From: Linum tenue
Taxonomy: Eukaryota; Streptophyta; Magnoliopsida; Malpighiales; Linaceae
Length of the DNA stretch: 64,000 nt
Direction: 5' to 3'
NCBI GenBank assembly: GCA_946122785.1
Contig: CAMGYJ010000003.1
Location: forward strand, 31,203,811-31,267,810
The first letter of the stretch is position 1. The number at the start of each line of letters is the position of its first letter. Shown one piece after another: positions 13,011 to 23,953 of this stretch. The notes beneath the pieces were generated by a model. It saw only the letters and a program-made list of their open reading frames with translations, ran no database searches and was not told the origin of the DNA. The translations under genes were made by a program, and so were the position numbers.

Positions 13011-13224
13011 TGCATTTGTCACTTTCATATTTTTTTTTAAACAATGAACAAGAACCTTGTCACAATTTTTTAGTATGTTTCATAACATGATTTATCTAAC
13101 CAGACTTTAAAAGCATGTTCAGGAATAACATGCCAAGCGGGTAAGCGTGTTGTCCCTTTATAAATGACGGGAAGTAGTGATTCCTAAAAAAAACCCAACC
13201 ACAAAAGTTGTTAGTCAAAGAAAA

Positions 13225-13430
13225 CCAAAATAATAAATTAAATAATGCAAAGCATGACATAAATCTAAATTAAATAAACTAAGCATTAAACAAATCTACA
13301 GTAAATAAAGCAAAGCATGAAAAAATCTAAATTAAATAAAACTAACCATTAAATAAATATTAATTAAATAAAGTGAAGCAAGAAATAAATCTAAATTAAA
13401 TAAAAATAAGCATTAATAAATAATTTACAA
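13225..13430. repeat. Tandem repeat of about 60 bp, three diverged copies
   Basis: Three successive units share AAATAAAGCAAAGCATGA, ATCTAAATTAAATAAA and AAGCATTAA, with small insertions and substitutions between copies. The array is AT-rich and non-coding. Confidence 0.65.
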
Positions 13431-13450
13431 ATATAGGTACGGAGTGTTTA

Positions 13451-13565
13451 CCGGTTTATTGTTCCAAATTGCACAGGAGCGATGACTTTCTTGCTCGGAT
13501 AAATACCTCCTATCCCTTGGCCTAGGATCAATATACAATCGAGGGTCGTATATCTGATCACCCAT
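13451..13565 (-). pseudogene. Possible first exon of a plant-mobile-domain (PP7-long-form-like) gene
   Basis: A 38-codon frame on the minus strand starts at 13565 with MGDQIYDPRLYIDP and continues through RYLSEQESHRSCAIWNNKP. It stops being conserved at a plausible GTAAAC donor. The pattern 'short N-terminus, ..L..Q..HRS..IW' resembles the start of plant mobile domain proteins, often annotated as serine/threonine phosphatase 7 long-form homologues and frequently carried by transposons. I do not see the rest of the domain downstream, so at best this is a fragment. The match is from memory of the family pattern and is weak. Confidence 0.25.
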
Positions 13566-14041
13566 CTATGAATTTTTTTGGATGAAATCAGATTATTTTC
13601 ATTACAAACAAAATAATCACTAAAGAAAAAACAAGTACGTACCCTAAGAGTCTCTTCGTCTATTTTTGGCTGAAGAAGGACAAAGCTTCGACGGGGTTTT
13701 AGAGGGGAGGGTTGTAGGAAATAACTCTATCAATTCCTTTTGATGCGTTAGATCGGGCTTAGCCGCAACCACAGAGGAAACGTATAACGAAACTAGAGTG
13801 GAAGGAACGGAGAGAGAAAGAATAAAATGTGTGGTGGTGTAGTTTGGAAGGGGAAGGAGGAGTGGTATTTATAGGGGAATTAACTGTTGGGGGAGGGGGG
13901 GGGGGGGGCGAGGAGGGAGCATTCCCCCCGTTTATCGAATGCATGGAAGAGCCCGGGTTCGTCAACAACGTTGAATTGCTTCGGATCGCTGACGTGGGAG
14001 GCTCTGAGGCATCGGATTTGTCAAGAAAAACCAGAATTCGC

Positions 14042-14179
14042 GCCTCACTGCATCTAACGACAGCAGTGAAGGGGCGGGCGACGCAGATCACTAACGTGGA
14101 CGGCAGGGCGTTTGTCCACGTTAGCGATCCGCGTCCCCGCTCCTTCACCGTAGTCCGTAGCCATCAGATGCGATGAGGC
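14042..14179. repeat. Long imperfect hairpin
   Basis: The left arm (14042-14101) and right arm (14114-14179) are complementary with a 12-base loop. The inner 11 base pairs are perfect (CTAACGTGGAC with GTCCACGTTAG). Pairing continues outward through GGGCG/CCGC, GTGAAGG/CCTTCAC, GCATCT/AGATGC and GCCTCA/TGAGGC with bulges. The stretch is GC-rich in an AT-rich neighbourhood. It could be a short inverted-repeat transposon or an arm-pairing transcript; nothing in it shows which. Confidence 0.6.
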
Positions 14180-14261
14180 ACAAATTATTGTCTTCTTCCC
14201 ATATCCGACGTCTCATCGTATTACACGTCAGCGGGTTGTTGTTCCCCGTTTTTTACTAAAG

Positions 14262-14390
14262 CGGTGATACCTTTCCCACTTTAAACAAAAACGGTGATCC
14301 CTTCCCCACTTTTGACTAAAACGGTGATGTTTTCACCACTGCTCTTTATCGCGGTGATTATTTTCATTGTCTTTGACCACGACGGTGATG
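14262..14390. repeat. 30-bp tandem repeat beginning CGGTGAT
   Basis: CGGTGAT recurs at 14262, 14292, 14322, 14352 and 14383, a spacing of 30, 30, 30 and 31 bases. It is followed in each unit by a CT-rich half and a TTTGACTAAAA-like half. On the minus strand the units read as a 10-residue repeat like ITVLVKSGEG in one open frame (14481-14281). The coding reading may be accidental. Confidence 0.65.
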
Positions 14391-14844
14391 GAGAAAACAT
14401 GTGTACTTTGGAAATATTTTTATAATTTATGTATTTTGGAAATTTTGTATAAGAACTAGTGAGTTTTGGAAATTTTCCCATAAGCTTGTGGGCTTCAATT
14501 ATAAGCTCATTTGATTTCAGGTGTTCATTTTCCTAGTAAATTATATCCCTAGTCCCTAAATGGGCTACACAAATATTTCCTTGGTAGGTGTTGGGCTTCT
14601 CGACTGATTATTCTCTATCTTGGGCCATGGAATCAATCTTTGTAGGAGCAGCATTGGACTCTTATACATAGGCCGATTAAGCTATACTAGTATACTACCA
14701 ATAGGTGTTCTGGACTCTGGAGGGCTTGTGATTGTGAGTAGTGAGTAGTGAGTACTTGGGATTTATTATTCAAAAAAAGAGTACTTGGGATTTGGGAACC
14801 TTATTCGAAGTAAATTAGGACATGATATTTGCGTCACTCTGTAG

Positions 14845-15229
14845 CATGGTTGTCACGCCGGCCGGCGTGCCACCGGTTGTACCGGGTTCAACCGGTATCG
14901 GTCATAAAACCGGCGTGACATCACCGGTATGACCGGCATGATCGATATACGAATCTCTAAGTAAAATGATCTTATTTTAGAGAATTTAATTGATAAAAGT
15001 TATTTTATTATTTATTTTATGAGTATAAAAGTTAAATATTGATGTTCTTTGTTGGATTCAAGTATAAATGGTTATGTATTGACGTTAAATGTCATGTTTA
15101 AATATGAGTATTTATAATTTTATTTGTAATATTGACCGGCATGAACCGGCACAAACCGGTATGTGCCACCGGTTGAACCATTCCACTTGCTAAACCGGCA
15201 CACTGGCATAAACCGGTTTGACAACCTTG
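14845..15229. mobile_element. Complete non-autonomous hAT element, 385 bp
   Basis: The ends are CATGGTTGTCA and TGACAACCTTG, an 11-bp inverted pair with one mismatch. The element is flanked by an exact 8-bp duplication, CTCTGTAG, at 14837-14844 and 15230-15237. Inside, ACCGG and CCGGT words are packed near both ends, as in hAT subterminal binding regions. No coding frame is present, so it depends on a transposase elsewhere. Confidence 0.85.
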
Positions 15230-15237
15230 CTCTGTAG

Positions 15238-17500
15238 GCAGTTTGATTTGTAAATCCGAAAATAACATAGCACAAATTTACACTGTCCTGTGAAAACTAC
15301 TTGACACCTTTTATTGTACCATCGTGATTAAATGGTCTAACTACAAATTAATTGTTTTTATACATTAATTACCCACGTTTGTCTCTCCCCAAAAGGTGTT
15401 TTTCCATTTTACATTGAGACCCTTCACTTTCGACAGGCCTGTCTTACACTCAAGGCGGCTGATTACGGCTAAACAACTTCAATGAGGTGGTGGTTGGCTG
15501 CCTACCTGCCCGTTGGCCGTAGTACTATTAATTTTACTTAATTAGTTTGAACAAATCTTGCAGTATTGGTATGCTCATGGGGCTAAAACTAGTACTTAAT
15601 TATTATTCTGTTATTATACATGATGTGTTATTTTTAGTAAGTATCATTAGTTTACAGCCGAGTTTAATTTGGTATGATACTGTGGTAGGAGGACATGTGG
15701 GTGGTTAATTCGCGATTTGACATCGATTCACCCGCAGGCAGAGATGGAGCTAGCTTGTTGGCAAGGGGGGTCATGGCCCCCTAAACTTTTAAAATATATT
15801 CAAATTGCATGGTAGCTTAACTCTAGAAGATAGACTAAGTGGTTAGAACTAAATGAAATTATGTCCGGTAATATATATACGGCAAAGTGCAAACAAATTA
15901 AAGCAACCTCAAGCTTTTGAGGGTTTGCTTTTACACCCTAGCAAATTTCTTCATATCTTCTACGACGATGCAGGGGTGTGTACGACGAGACATGAGGAAG
16001 TGGCATATCACGTCACAGTCTTCCCCTTTTCTGGTCGTCTTCTTCGACGATGAGAGGGGAAGATAAGGCTGGAGGAAGAACGACAACATGAAGCATCGAC
16101 AGTTTGTCCTTCCTGCCCAGAGAAAGGATTGGTGGGCAGAGGTGGGAGAACAAAGAAATTGTTGGCGAGGATGGGGTTAGTTCCAACCTTTTAATTTCAA
16201 ATAATACTAGGCAATTGAGTAATTGTATAATAAATGTAGGAAGACTAATAACAAATTTAGGGGGACTAATAACATTTTTCAAAATTTTATAATGTTGTTG
16301 GCGGCATTTGACTCAACCATTTGATTGGATGCACAAATTAACCGCTCGAGAAGAAAAAATTATCATTATTTGTTTTACTGGAATAATTCGGTAAGATATT
16401 ACATCAAATCGAATAATTCTTAGAGCTAATTAGCAAGTACTAGTTTATGTTACATTTCGTAAATTTCGTACTATTCATTCTTGCTTCAACCTTTTCTTTA
16501 GGCCTGATTAGTCTTCGGCACTAAGACAAGGCTACCGGATTGCAATTTTTCCAATGCCCATTTGTGCTTCTTTAAAGGTCTGTGTTTGTCTCCCATAGTA
16601 ATTTCGCTCAATATAAAAAATAAGGTAAAAGAGGAAAATAGATGATAAAGATGTTGGTTGCCATAATGGCTACTAAAAATTAGTAATCACTCTAACTCGT
16701 TCGTTTTTTTTATATATCTTTCCTTTTTTTCTCATCTCTTTGTTTCCTCTTCTTTCTCTTTTGAAGACCGCCGCTTGATATTTTCATAAAAATGACACGG
16801 GCACCTATGGTGACTGGCGGTAACCTATTTTTCTACTGCTCATTTTTCCAGTTCTTCTCTTGTTTTCTCTACTCCCTTTTAGTCTCATTAGTTGTCTCTG
16901 GCCATGAATTGACTTTCCTTTTTCCCTTTCACATTTAGGGTTTCCTTCCTCCCTTGCCATGGGTTGATCTTTTGCCCTCTGTTCTGATTCATCAGATCTG
17001 GAGATGATCCGATCTAAGTAGCAAAGGAGGTTGGTTATATTCAGGTTCCAGCTTGTCTCCTCATCCTCCTTCCCACCGTCTACCTACTTACTTCACCCTG
17101 TAGTTTTCAATGTTTCGGGGATGTTGCCTCTCAACTTGGACGCGGATCAAAGATCTTGAAGATAGAAGTTCTTCCTCATGGGTCTGTCATCGTCCGCTCT
17201 TTCGTCCAAAAGTCTTTCTTGTGGGTTTTGACCTTATGAGCCGATGGTGTTTGGTCCGACGAGGAGTGGTCGAAAGCGTCTCATGGTGCTTCCACTTCCC
17301 TCCAACAGGGTTGGTTAACTCCAACTTGATTTTTGGTTCGTTGTGGTCTTTCATTGCAGGGATTCAGTTGATCAGAGGAGGTGGTGTTCTGAAGTTATAG
17401 CGGCAGTGGGATCCATGTGGAGAGCATCATACGGCCTAGAGAGCTTGTCTCCTGTTGAGCTCATTTCTGGCCCTATTGGGTTTCCAGTCTTTGTTGTGAT
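15238..17500. other. Intergenic stretch without a supported gene
   Basis: The part from about 15745 opens with GGCAGAGATGGAGCTAGCTT and a GGGGTCATGGCCCCC run, a pattern I associate with dispersed plant repeats. Its other end is not clear. Frames at 17110-17400 and 17343-17555 have no family resemblance I can name. They lie upstream of an A-rich tail at 17867, so they may belong to a retroposed transcript. Confidence 0.35.
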
Positions 17501-17503
17501 AGG

Positions 17504-17876
17504 GCTGGCTATTTGGTACAGACTGTTTGGTTTTACCCGAAATTGGACCGTATAATTCGGACCGGGATCGGACTGGGACCTGATAGCAAACAATCCAATC
17601 TCATACTCGAGTTTAGATCTGAGGTAAAAAAAACCTGGATAAGAGACCACCAACACCTAAAATCAGGATCAAATTGGGAACGGACCGGGTCAAGACCGGA
17701 CTGTATCCAATCCAATATTTGGTCATTGTATTCTCGAAAAGACCGGACTAGGACAAGATCAATTTGATCCAATTTAACCGGACTGGACTTAGGGCTTTGT
17801 TTTCCTTAACCTTTGTTTGTATTATGTTTGTAACTTTTTCATTCGGCTATCTTAATGAACCTCTTTAAAAAAAAAA
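17504..17876 (+). repeat. Second copy of the GGACCG-rich repeat, then a poly(A)-like tail
   Basis: 17520-17790 matches 6880-7250 in long blocks, including AATTCGGACCG and GGATAAGAGA. Directly after it, TTGTATTATG...AATGAACCTC ends in an A-run at 17867-17876. This is the form of a LINE or processed-transcript 3' end. The two pieces may be a nested pair. Confidence 0.4.
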
Positions 17877-19390
17877 GTTAACTCATTTGTTATTTGGACA
17901 TGTTTTGACTTACTAAGTTTAGTGTTTTGAGTAATATGCGAGTAGAAACTTGTTTTATAATCATACACTATTTTCAAATTAGTCAAATTTGTTCTCCGTC
18001 TCTACACATAACATACTTCTCTTCCACTCCATTAGAAAAAGGTTACATGCATACTTCTCTACCAAGATTTACGTAATTCTATATCTAGTGTATTTTCTGA
18101 ACTTGTATATTGTATTTTTTTTTATAATCAACCTGAGCTTTTGTATATTGTATTGTATTATAACAAAAGGAATATAAAAAATATGGGAACGGATCAGGTC
18201 AGTAACCCTATGGTCAGTAATCTTGAGTAACCTCATGAGCATGGCATCAGTATCCTCTCTCTTCTGGAAAGTCTTTTATGTTTTCCCCTTTAATCTTTAA
18301 CGGACGATTTCTCTCTCGTTTTAAGTCGAAATTTAATTTTTTGCACAGATAAATCAGATTAAATGTGCTCTTTAAAATGATATCCACTTTGATATATTTT
18401 TAGTACAAAAAAATTGAATAATTTTTTACCAGTCATTACCATATGGTATGCTCCTATTTAATACCATATGGTAAGAAAGCGTACCATGATGATATGAACA
18501 TACCAATATGGTAAGAAGGTTGAATACATGATAGTAGGAGTATACTAACTGTCATTTACGACTTTCATCATTGTTTACTACAAGTTACCACCCACATACC
18601 ATAGTGGTAAAGTATGGTAATTTTTTATCCGGTATTTTTTCACCCAGAAATTTATAGATCCAATAGATCATGATGAACTCGTTTCTTCTGAGCAAACGTT
18701 TTCAAAAATGACTTAAAAAATGAAGAAGTTATCATATGGTATGTAGTTGGTAAAAAAACAATTCTTGATATATATTGAAAATTGATCTCATTTTGTAGAG
18801 CTCAACGAACTCGTTCCATCTGTGCAGAAAAAAATTGAAATCCGAGTTAGAACGAAGAAGATAAGAACCGATTAAGAAAACTAGAGAAAATAAAATACCT
18901 TTAACTGACAATCCTTAAATTAAAATTTTCTGGACTCACTTAGATATAAAGGTACAGATTTAATTACTGACAATAGAATATATCCATGGTGAGGTCCAAA
19001 GGACAAAAATGAGTAGTCGGCTCCATTCCACGACTTTCATATTGAACTTGTGGGAGACACAAGCCCTGAAATCCCCGAATGCAATTTCAGTCACAACTCC
19101 TCCACCCCCTATACCTTATCTCCTTAGATCTCTCTCGTCTCTACGATGCGCCACTCCTCACCTCCAGTGACCCTATGGATCAGATAAATGTAAAGAATTA
19201 TTATTACAGGTTTGCTTGGCCCGGCCGGTTCATAAACAGAACGGTCCATTCAAAAGAATCATTGGAACGTCCAAGGGTTTGATACTCTTTGATGCCATCT
19301 TTTGTTTTTCTTTCGGGATGCTCTAATTGAATTAAAGTAGTAGCTAGCAAGAAACTCTAGTTTAATTTAGGGAAATTCCAACAATAAATT
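17877..19390. other. AT-rich intergenic stretch
   Basis: No gene is supported. Several copies of ACCATATGGTA-like palindromic words occur at 18438-18740. I see no transposon ends. Confidence 0.4.
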
Positions 19391-20856
19391 AAAGTTATTG
19401 TAACTTGATATTTTTGACCTGCTATAACAGGTTTCACAAGTTTCATTACGTAAAATACAATAGACATTACGTAATGGTTACGTAATGGGTGTTTATCTTA
19501 CGTAATAGTTGAAAAATGTCATTACGAAAACCTTACGTAATAGGCACTCATTTTACGTAATGAATATTAACCTTTCGTTACGTAATCTGTTAAATCATTA
19601 CGGAAGACTTACGTAACGCTTCTAATTTAACTGTTACGTAAGAAATAACTATCGTTACGTAACCTTTACGTAATAGATGCATACTTTACGTAACAGTTGT
19701 AAAGTGGCATTACGGAAGCCTTACGTAATGAATATTAATCAAGTTACGTAATGTGGTAAGTCATTACGGAAGTCTTACGTAACACTTCTAATTTAATTGT
19801 TACGTAAGATATAACCTTCGTTACGTATAGGGATGGCAATGGGGCAGGTTTGGGGCGGGTTTGTCTAAATCATCCCCATCCCCATCTTCAAATACCCAAA
19901 TCCATACCCGCCCCATACCCATGCGGGGGAATGTTTTGCAAACCCATCCTCATACCCGTGGGTTTCAGGAACCCATGGGTAACACCCGTACCCATACATC
20001 CAACATTATTATACCTAAAACTTACAAGAAAAGTTTTAATTATAATTCTAAACGAACCTATTATATCATGAAGTCAACAAAACACGGTCATTTTCTTAGT
20101 ACGATTCAAAGTATATGATCCTAAAACATCCATTAATACATAATATAGAGTAATATTTTTCAAATTATTATCTTCTAACTCTTATACATCTACTAAGTAA
20201 TAATTAACTAACATAATCTTGTAGACAAGGGGAAAAGTGAAAGAGTGAAAGGAGGATTGAGTGAAATGAATTAGATTTTGATTAAAATGGTCACTCAATT
20301 GCATTTCTACTATTTATTTCCTTGAGTTATCCTCATTACCATTAATAGATTACAATTTAATCCACATATTTTTTTTATATGTGAAGAAATTATCTTGGTG
20401 GGACGGGTATGGGTATGGGGCGGGGAGGTCAAAACCATACCCGCCCCATACCCATCAAACTTTCTGCGGGTTTTACCCATACCCGCCCCATACCCGGTCA
20501 AAGCGGGGATTCCTCGCGTTGATTGGGTCGGGGCGGTCGGATACTCGCGGCCATGGGTTTTATTGTCATCCATAGTTACGTAACCTTTACGTAATGAGCG
20601 TGTATTTTATGTAACAGTTGTAAAATATCATTATTGAAGCCTTACGTAATAGACGATGCTTTTACGTAATGAATATTAACCTAGTGTTACGTAAAATGAT
20701 AAGTCGTTACGGAAACCTTCCGTAACGCTTCTAGTTTAACTGTTAGGTAAGACTAACAAGCATTAAGTAATTGTTCCGTAATAAACATTAGTTTTACGTA
20801 ATATGACCTATAAAACCTGCTATAGCAGGTCAAAAAAGTCAAGTTATAGTAACTTC
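19391..20856. mobile_element. Inverted-repeat element carrying a TTACGTAA array
   Basis: The left end (from 19391) and the inverted right end (to 20856) match at 36 of the first 42 positions, including the block TTTTTGACCTGCTATA. Between them lies a tandem array whose units begin TGAATATTAA at 19561, 19729 and 20670. Allowing for the inserted hAT element, the periods are 168 and 186 bases. The palindrome TTACGTAA and one-base variants recur more than fifteen times, usually followed by TTACGGAAG. Without the insertion the element is about 711 bp. It has no coding frame. I could not find a clear target duplication, so the superfamily is unassigned. Confidence 0.75.
19828..20574. mobile_element. 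Non-autonomous hAT element, 747 bp, nested in the TTACGTAA element
   Basis: The ends are TAGGGATGGCAAT and ATTGTCATCCATA, an imperfect inverted pair. The flanking 8-bp duplication is GTTACGTA at 19820-19827 and 20575-20582, part of one host palindrome. Both ends carry dense TACCCGCCCC/GGGGCGGGT words, and the middle is AT-rich. No transposase frame is seen. It clearly inserted after the outer element was complete. Confidence 0.85.
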
Positions 20857-21445
20857 AAGGCATGGTAGGAGGTCTCTTAATTTATATGTATAGCTCTTCC
20901 AAAAGAACACTGAAGTGATTGACAAAATAATTAGTGATGAATATTTACATGACCTGCCACTATGATAGAGGGTGATAGAAGTGATCATAGATTTTTTTCT
21001 TGAAATATAGTTGAGACAGAATATATTTTTTAAACCCTAATGATCTTTGTTCTTTGTTCTTATGAGTTTGTCGGGTTTTGATTTTCGCGCTCGGATGAAT
21101 TTTGTAATATAAACTCTTTATCTTTCATCTTGGTAATGCAAATGAGTTCTTGGGAAAAAAACGATCTTGTGCAAAATTTTCCCAATATGGGAGATAAAAT
21201 AAACAAGCTAAAGGGTGGTAGTGGCCAAAGCATTTCTCCAAAAATATAAAAAATAACATCAATAAGTGAATCACAATAAAATTATTCTCTCATTTTTTTA
21301 TCAAAATTCAAATAAAAACAAAGGAAATACAAATTAATTAAAAGAAATAGAGGATTAAAAATTTATTTAGTCTTAACCATAAAATCTGATCCACTCGAAA
21401 TGAAAATACTAAACCTAATTAGGAACAAATACATTATACAATATA
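20857..21445. other. Intergenic stretch without a supported gene
   Basis: AT-rich sequence between two transposons. I see no coding frame, RNA gene or repeat of note. Confidence 0.4.
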
Positions 21446-22123
21446 ACCTCTTTAAATTAATAATCGATAAATTAATAACATAGTATAAATTAATAATTTC
21501 TCCCTTCCCGACTTGGGCCAGTGTACAAAATGAGCAAATTTAATAAAATTATAAGATAATAATTTTTTAGAACCAAACTACACAAATATATGTATTTTTA
21601 AATCTATAAATTAATAATTGTAAAAATACAATTCATCTAGATATGAATATATAGTTGTTTATTTATTCTTAAAATTCAAGTCTAATAGAAGTTCATCTTG
21701 AACTTTTCTCATTTCACTCAAAGTCTCTGGTGTTGTTTTCTCTAATTGAATCAAGTAATTTTGAAGAGTCGATGCGGCTTTATGCGCTTCCTTTCGCGTG
21801 ACCGTTTCTAAAAGTATTGAATCATCATCTCCTTCATCCTCAATTGAACCCCCAATGACATCCGCCGCAATTTCTTCTAATGTTTGTATTGCGATACATT
21901 CACCATTTTCACCTGAATACTCCAACAAATTACTTACATCCATCTTATTACGATAACCCATACCCATTAATCATATCGTATAAACTTGAAATATTTGAAA
22001 GATACGATAAACGTACATCATAAGAAAAACCTCTTTAAATTAATAATTAATAATTTATCGATTAATTAATAATACTATAAATTAGTAATTTTTACAATCC
22101 CGACTATATTAATTTATAGAGGT
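21446..22123 (-). mobile_element. Deletion derivative of a pogo-like Tc1/mariner element
   Basis: The ends ACCTCTTTAAATTAATA and (inverted) ACCTCTATAAATTAATA are flanked by TA at 21444-21445 and 22124-22125, the target signature of Tc1/mariner. The element is 678 bp. It keeps only the last ~100 codons of a transposase, with the DDE core deleted. Mobility would need a complete relative elsewhere. Confidence 0.7.
21659..21967 (-). pseudogene. C-terminal remnant of a pogo/Tigger-like transposase
   Basis: This 102-residue frame contains an acidic stretch (GGSIEDEGDDDS), then TRKEAHKAASTLQNYLIQLE and PETLSEMRKVQDELLLDL. That order resembles the tail of plant pogo-like transposases with CENP-B-type N-termini, where an acidic linker is followed by 'EA..A...L..YL.QHE...P' and a final helix. 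The DNA-binding and DDE domains are absent. Its place between mariner-type ends supports the call. The frame itself is still open. Confidence 0.55.
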
Positions 22124-22164
22124 TATATAATTATGCATTTGACACTAATCATTAATTAGCATTA

Positions 22165-22395
22165 ACAATACTATATGTGTCAATCGGGCGAGTTCGGGCA
22201 CGTTCGGGTTCGTCGGGTTGTGGGTTCAATCGGGTTGCGGGTTAGTTGGGTTCGGATTCAATCGGGTTGCGCACAAATCAGGTTGCGGGTTCATCGGATT
22301 TCGGGTCGGATCGGGTTGTGGGTTGTTCGGGACAGCGCATCGAGTTACTTACTCCATACTCGGTACCAAATTACACATTTTATTACACTAATTTA
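22165..22395 (+). repeat. CGGGTT-rich repeat segment, left copy
   Basis: The segment starts GTGTCAATCGGGCG and carries about a dozen CGGGTT-type words in the same orientation. A related segment lies at 29341-29564 and ends TTTTGACAC. Such motif clusters are typical subterminal regions of hAT-like elements. Whether the two are ends of one element is not settled. Confidence 0.45.
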
Positions 22396-23440
22396 AAATA
22401 TTTTCACAATTTTTAACCAACTTTTTTTGTACCTCATATATATATACTTAACTTTCAAAAAAAACTAGTCAAATGTTGAATCAATTTGTATGATTTGCAA
22501 ACTTGTTATGTAACTAATCATAATTGGTAAAGTGCACTAGCTAATAGTAATGGCGTTATCAGCATTTGCAACCAATAGACACTATTAGCAAACCAAACAA
22601 AACAAAGAAGAAAAACACTTTTTCTTATCTCAACACTTTTAGGCGGCAATATAGATTAATCCAAACAAAAGTTGGGCGACAATATAGATCAATCCAAACG
22701 AAAAATGGGCGGGCTTATGGAGTGGGAATGAAGAAGTAGGACGGCAATATATCAAGCAAAACGAAAATTGGACGACAATGCAACGGGAAGCAAAATTGAG
22801 TAACAAAAAAAGACATGAATTATATATATAATAAATTACAAGCTTAATTCTCAGTGAAGTATAAACTTTTTGTTTAAGAAAAAAATATATGAATCAAGGT
22901 TCATGGAAAAATTTTGCAAGTCGTTGTCAATCAATAATCCTAATTTATATCAATATGCAAAATCTAGACAAGACACTAATATTATAAACAACAGTTTATG
23001 AGAGATGGAAATCAGGCTTAATAATAAAGGAATTGAAACGTTAGTGGGTCGAATTGGAGAAAATTTTCCCTCATTAGATCTTCATTTTCGTAGGGACAAA
23101 TTGTAGAGGGAATACAAAATGGGAAGAGCGAAAAGTAGGGAGAGAAACATGGGAGAAGTGAAAAGTTGGGATGAAGATATCAAAATGAGAGGGGGGAAGT
23201 TTCCCACCTAAATGAAAATGTGGTGGGAGAATTAGTGAGTAAGATTAAGTTTCAGCCTAAATGTAAAATAGTATGCATTTGAGATAGGATAACTCTTTAC
23301 ATGTTCTCAAATCTACTATATCAAATTAGTCATGCCTATAAGCTATACTAAGGTTTGTTATAGGGTATATACAATATTTTAGTGACTAAATATTACACTC
23401 ATAATCCATCATATGTCAACATTGTGATAATCAAATCGAT
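22396..23440. other. AT-rich intergenic stretch
   Basis: No gene or clear repeat boundary is seen. Confidence 0.4.
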
Positions 23441-23489
23441 AATTAATTAAACTCATAAACCATCATATATAAACATTGTGATAAGCTTT

Positions 23490-23788
23490 CTCTCTTCTTT
23501 CTCTTAAAAAAAATGAAAATACAAAATTCCCCCTTAGTTTTCTTTCCATAAATCAAAAACATCAAAATTTCCCACCCTTTTCTCTTCCTGTAAATCAAAA
23601 GCACCAAAACTTGCTCTTCCCCCCCCCCCCCCCCCAAAAAAAACTTGAAGCACCAAATTTTCCTATTTTTTTCCTCAAAAAATTGAAAACATCAAAATTT
23701 TACATCTCTTTCTCTTCCTATAAACCAAAGCATCAAAATTTTCCCTTCTTTCTTTTCCCAAAACTTGAAGCGCCAAATTTGTCCTCAG
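23490..23788. repeat. CT-rich simple array, part left of the LINE
   Basis: Units of roughly 100-120 bases repeat the words TTTCTCTTCCTATAAACCAAA, CATCAAAATTT and CTTGAAGCACCAAATTT. A C16 homopolymer lies at about 23620. The same array resumes at 29041, directly after the LINE tail, so the LINE landed inside it. Confidence 0.7.
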
Positions 23789-23815
23789 AACCCTCAGAGG
23801 CAATGGAGAGTGAAA

Positions 23816-23953
23816 GAGAGTGTTGCTGACAGGATTTTATGTGAAGGTACTGTGGCTATTCAGGCTCAACCTACTGCAAGGGAAGAGAGTGTTGCTGAAA
23901 GGGATTCATCTGAAGGTACTGTGGCTATCCAGGCTCAACCTACTGCAAGGGAA
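23816..23953 (+). repeat. 69-bp in-frame tandem duplication in LINE ORF1
   Basis: Two copies (23816-23884 and 23885-23953) of a 23-codon unit read ESVADRILCEGT... and ESVAERDSSEGT..., both ending in IQAQPTAREE. They differ at a few bases, so the duplication predates the loss of function or arose soon after. Confidence 0.8.

Noticed and set aside
15745..16290. A complete transposon starting GGCAGAGATGGAGC
   Set aside because: The opening looks like a known kind of plant repeat, but I could not find a matching inverted end or a target duplication.
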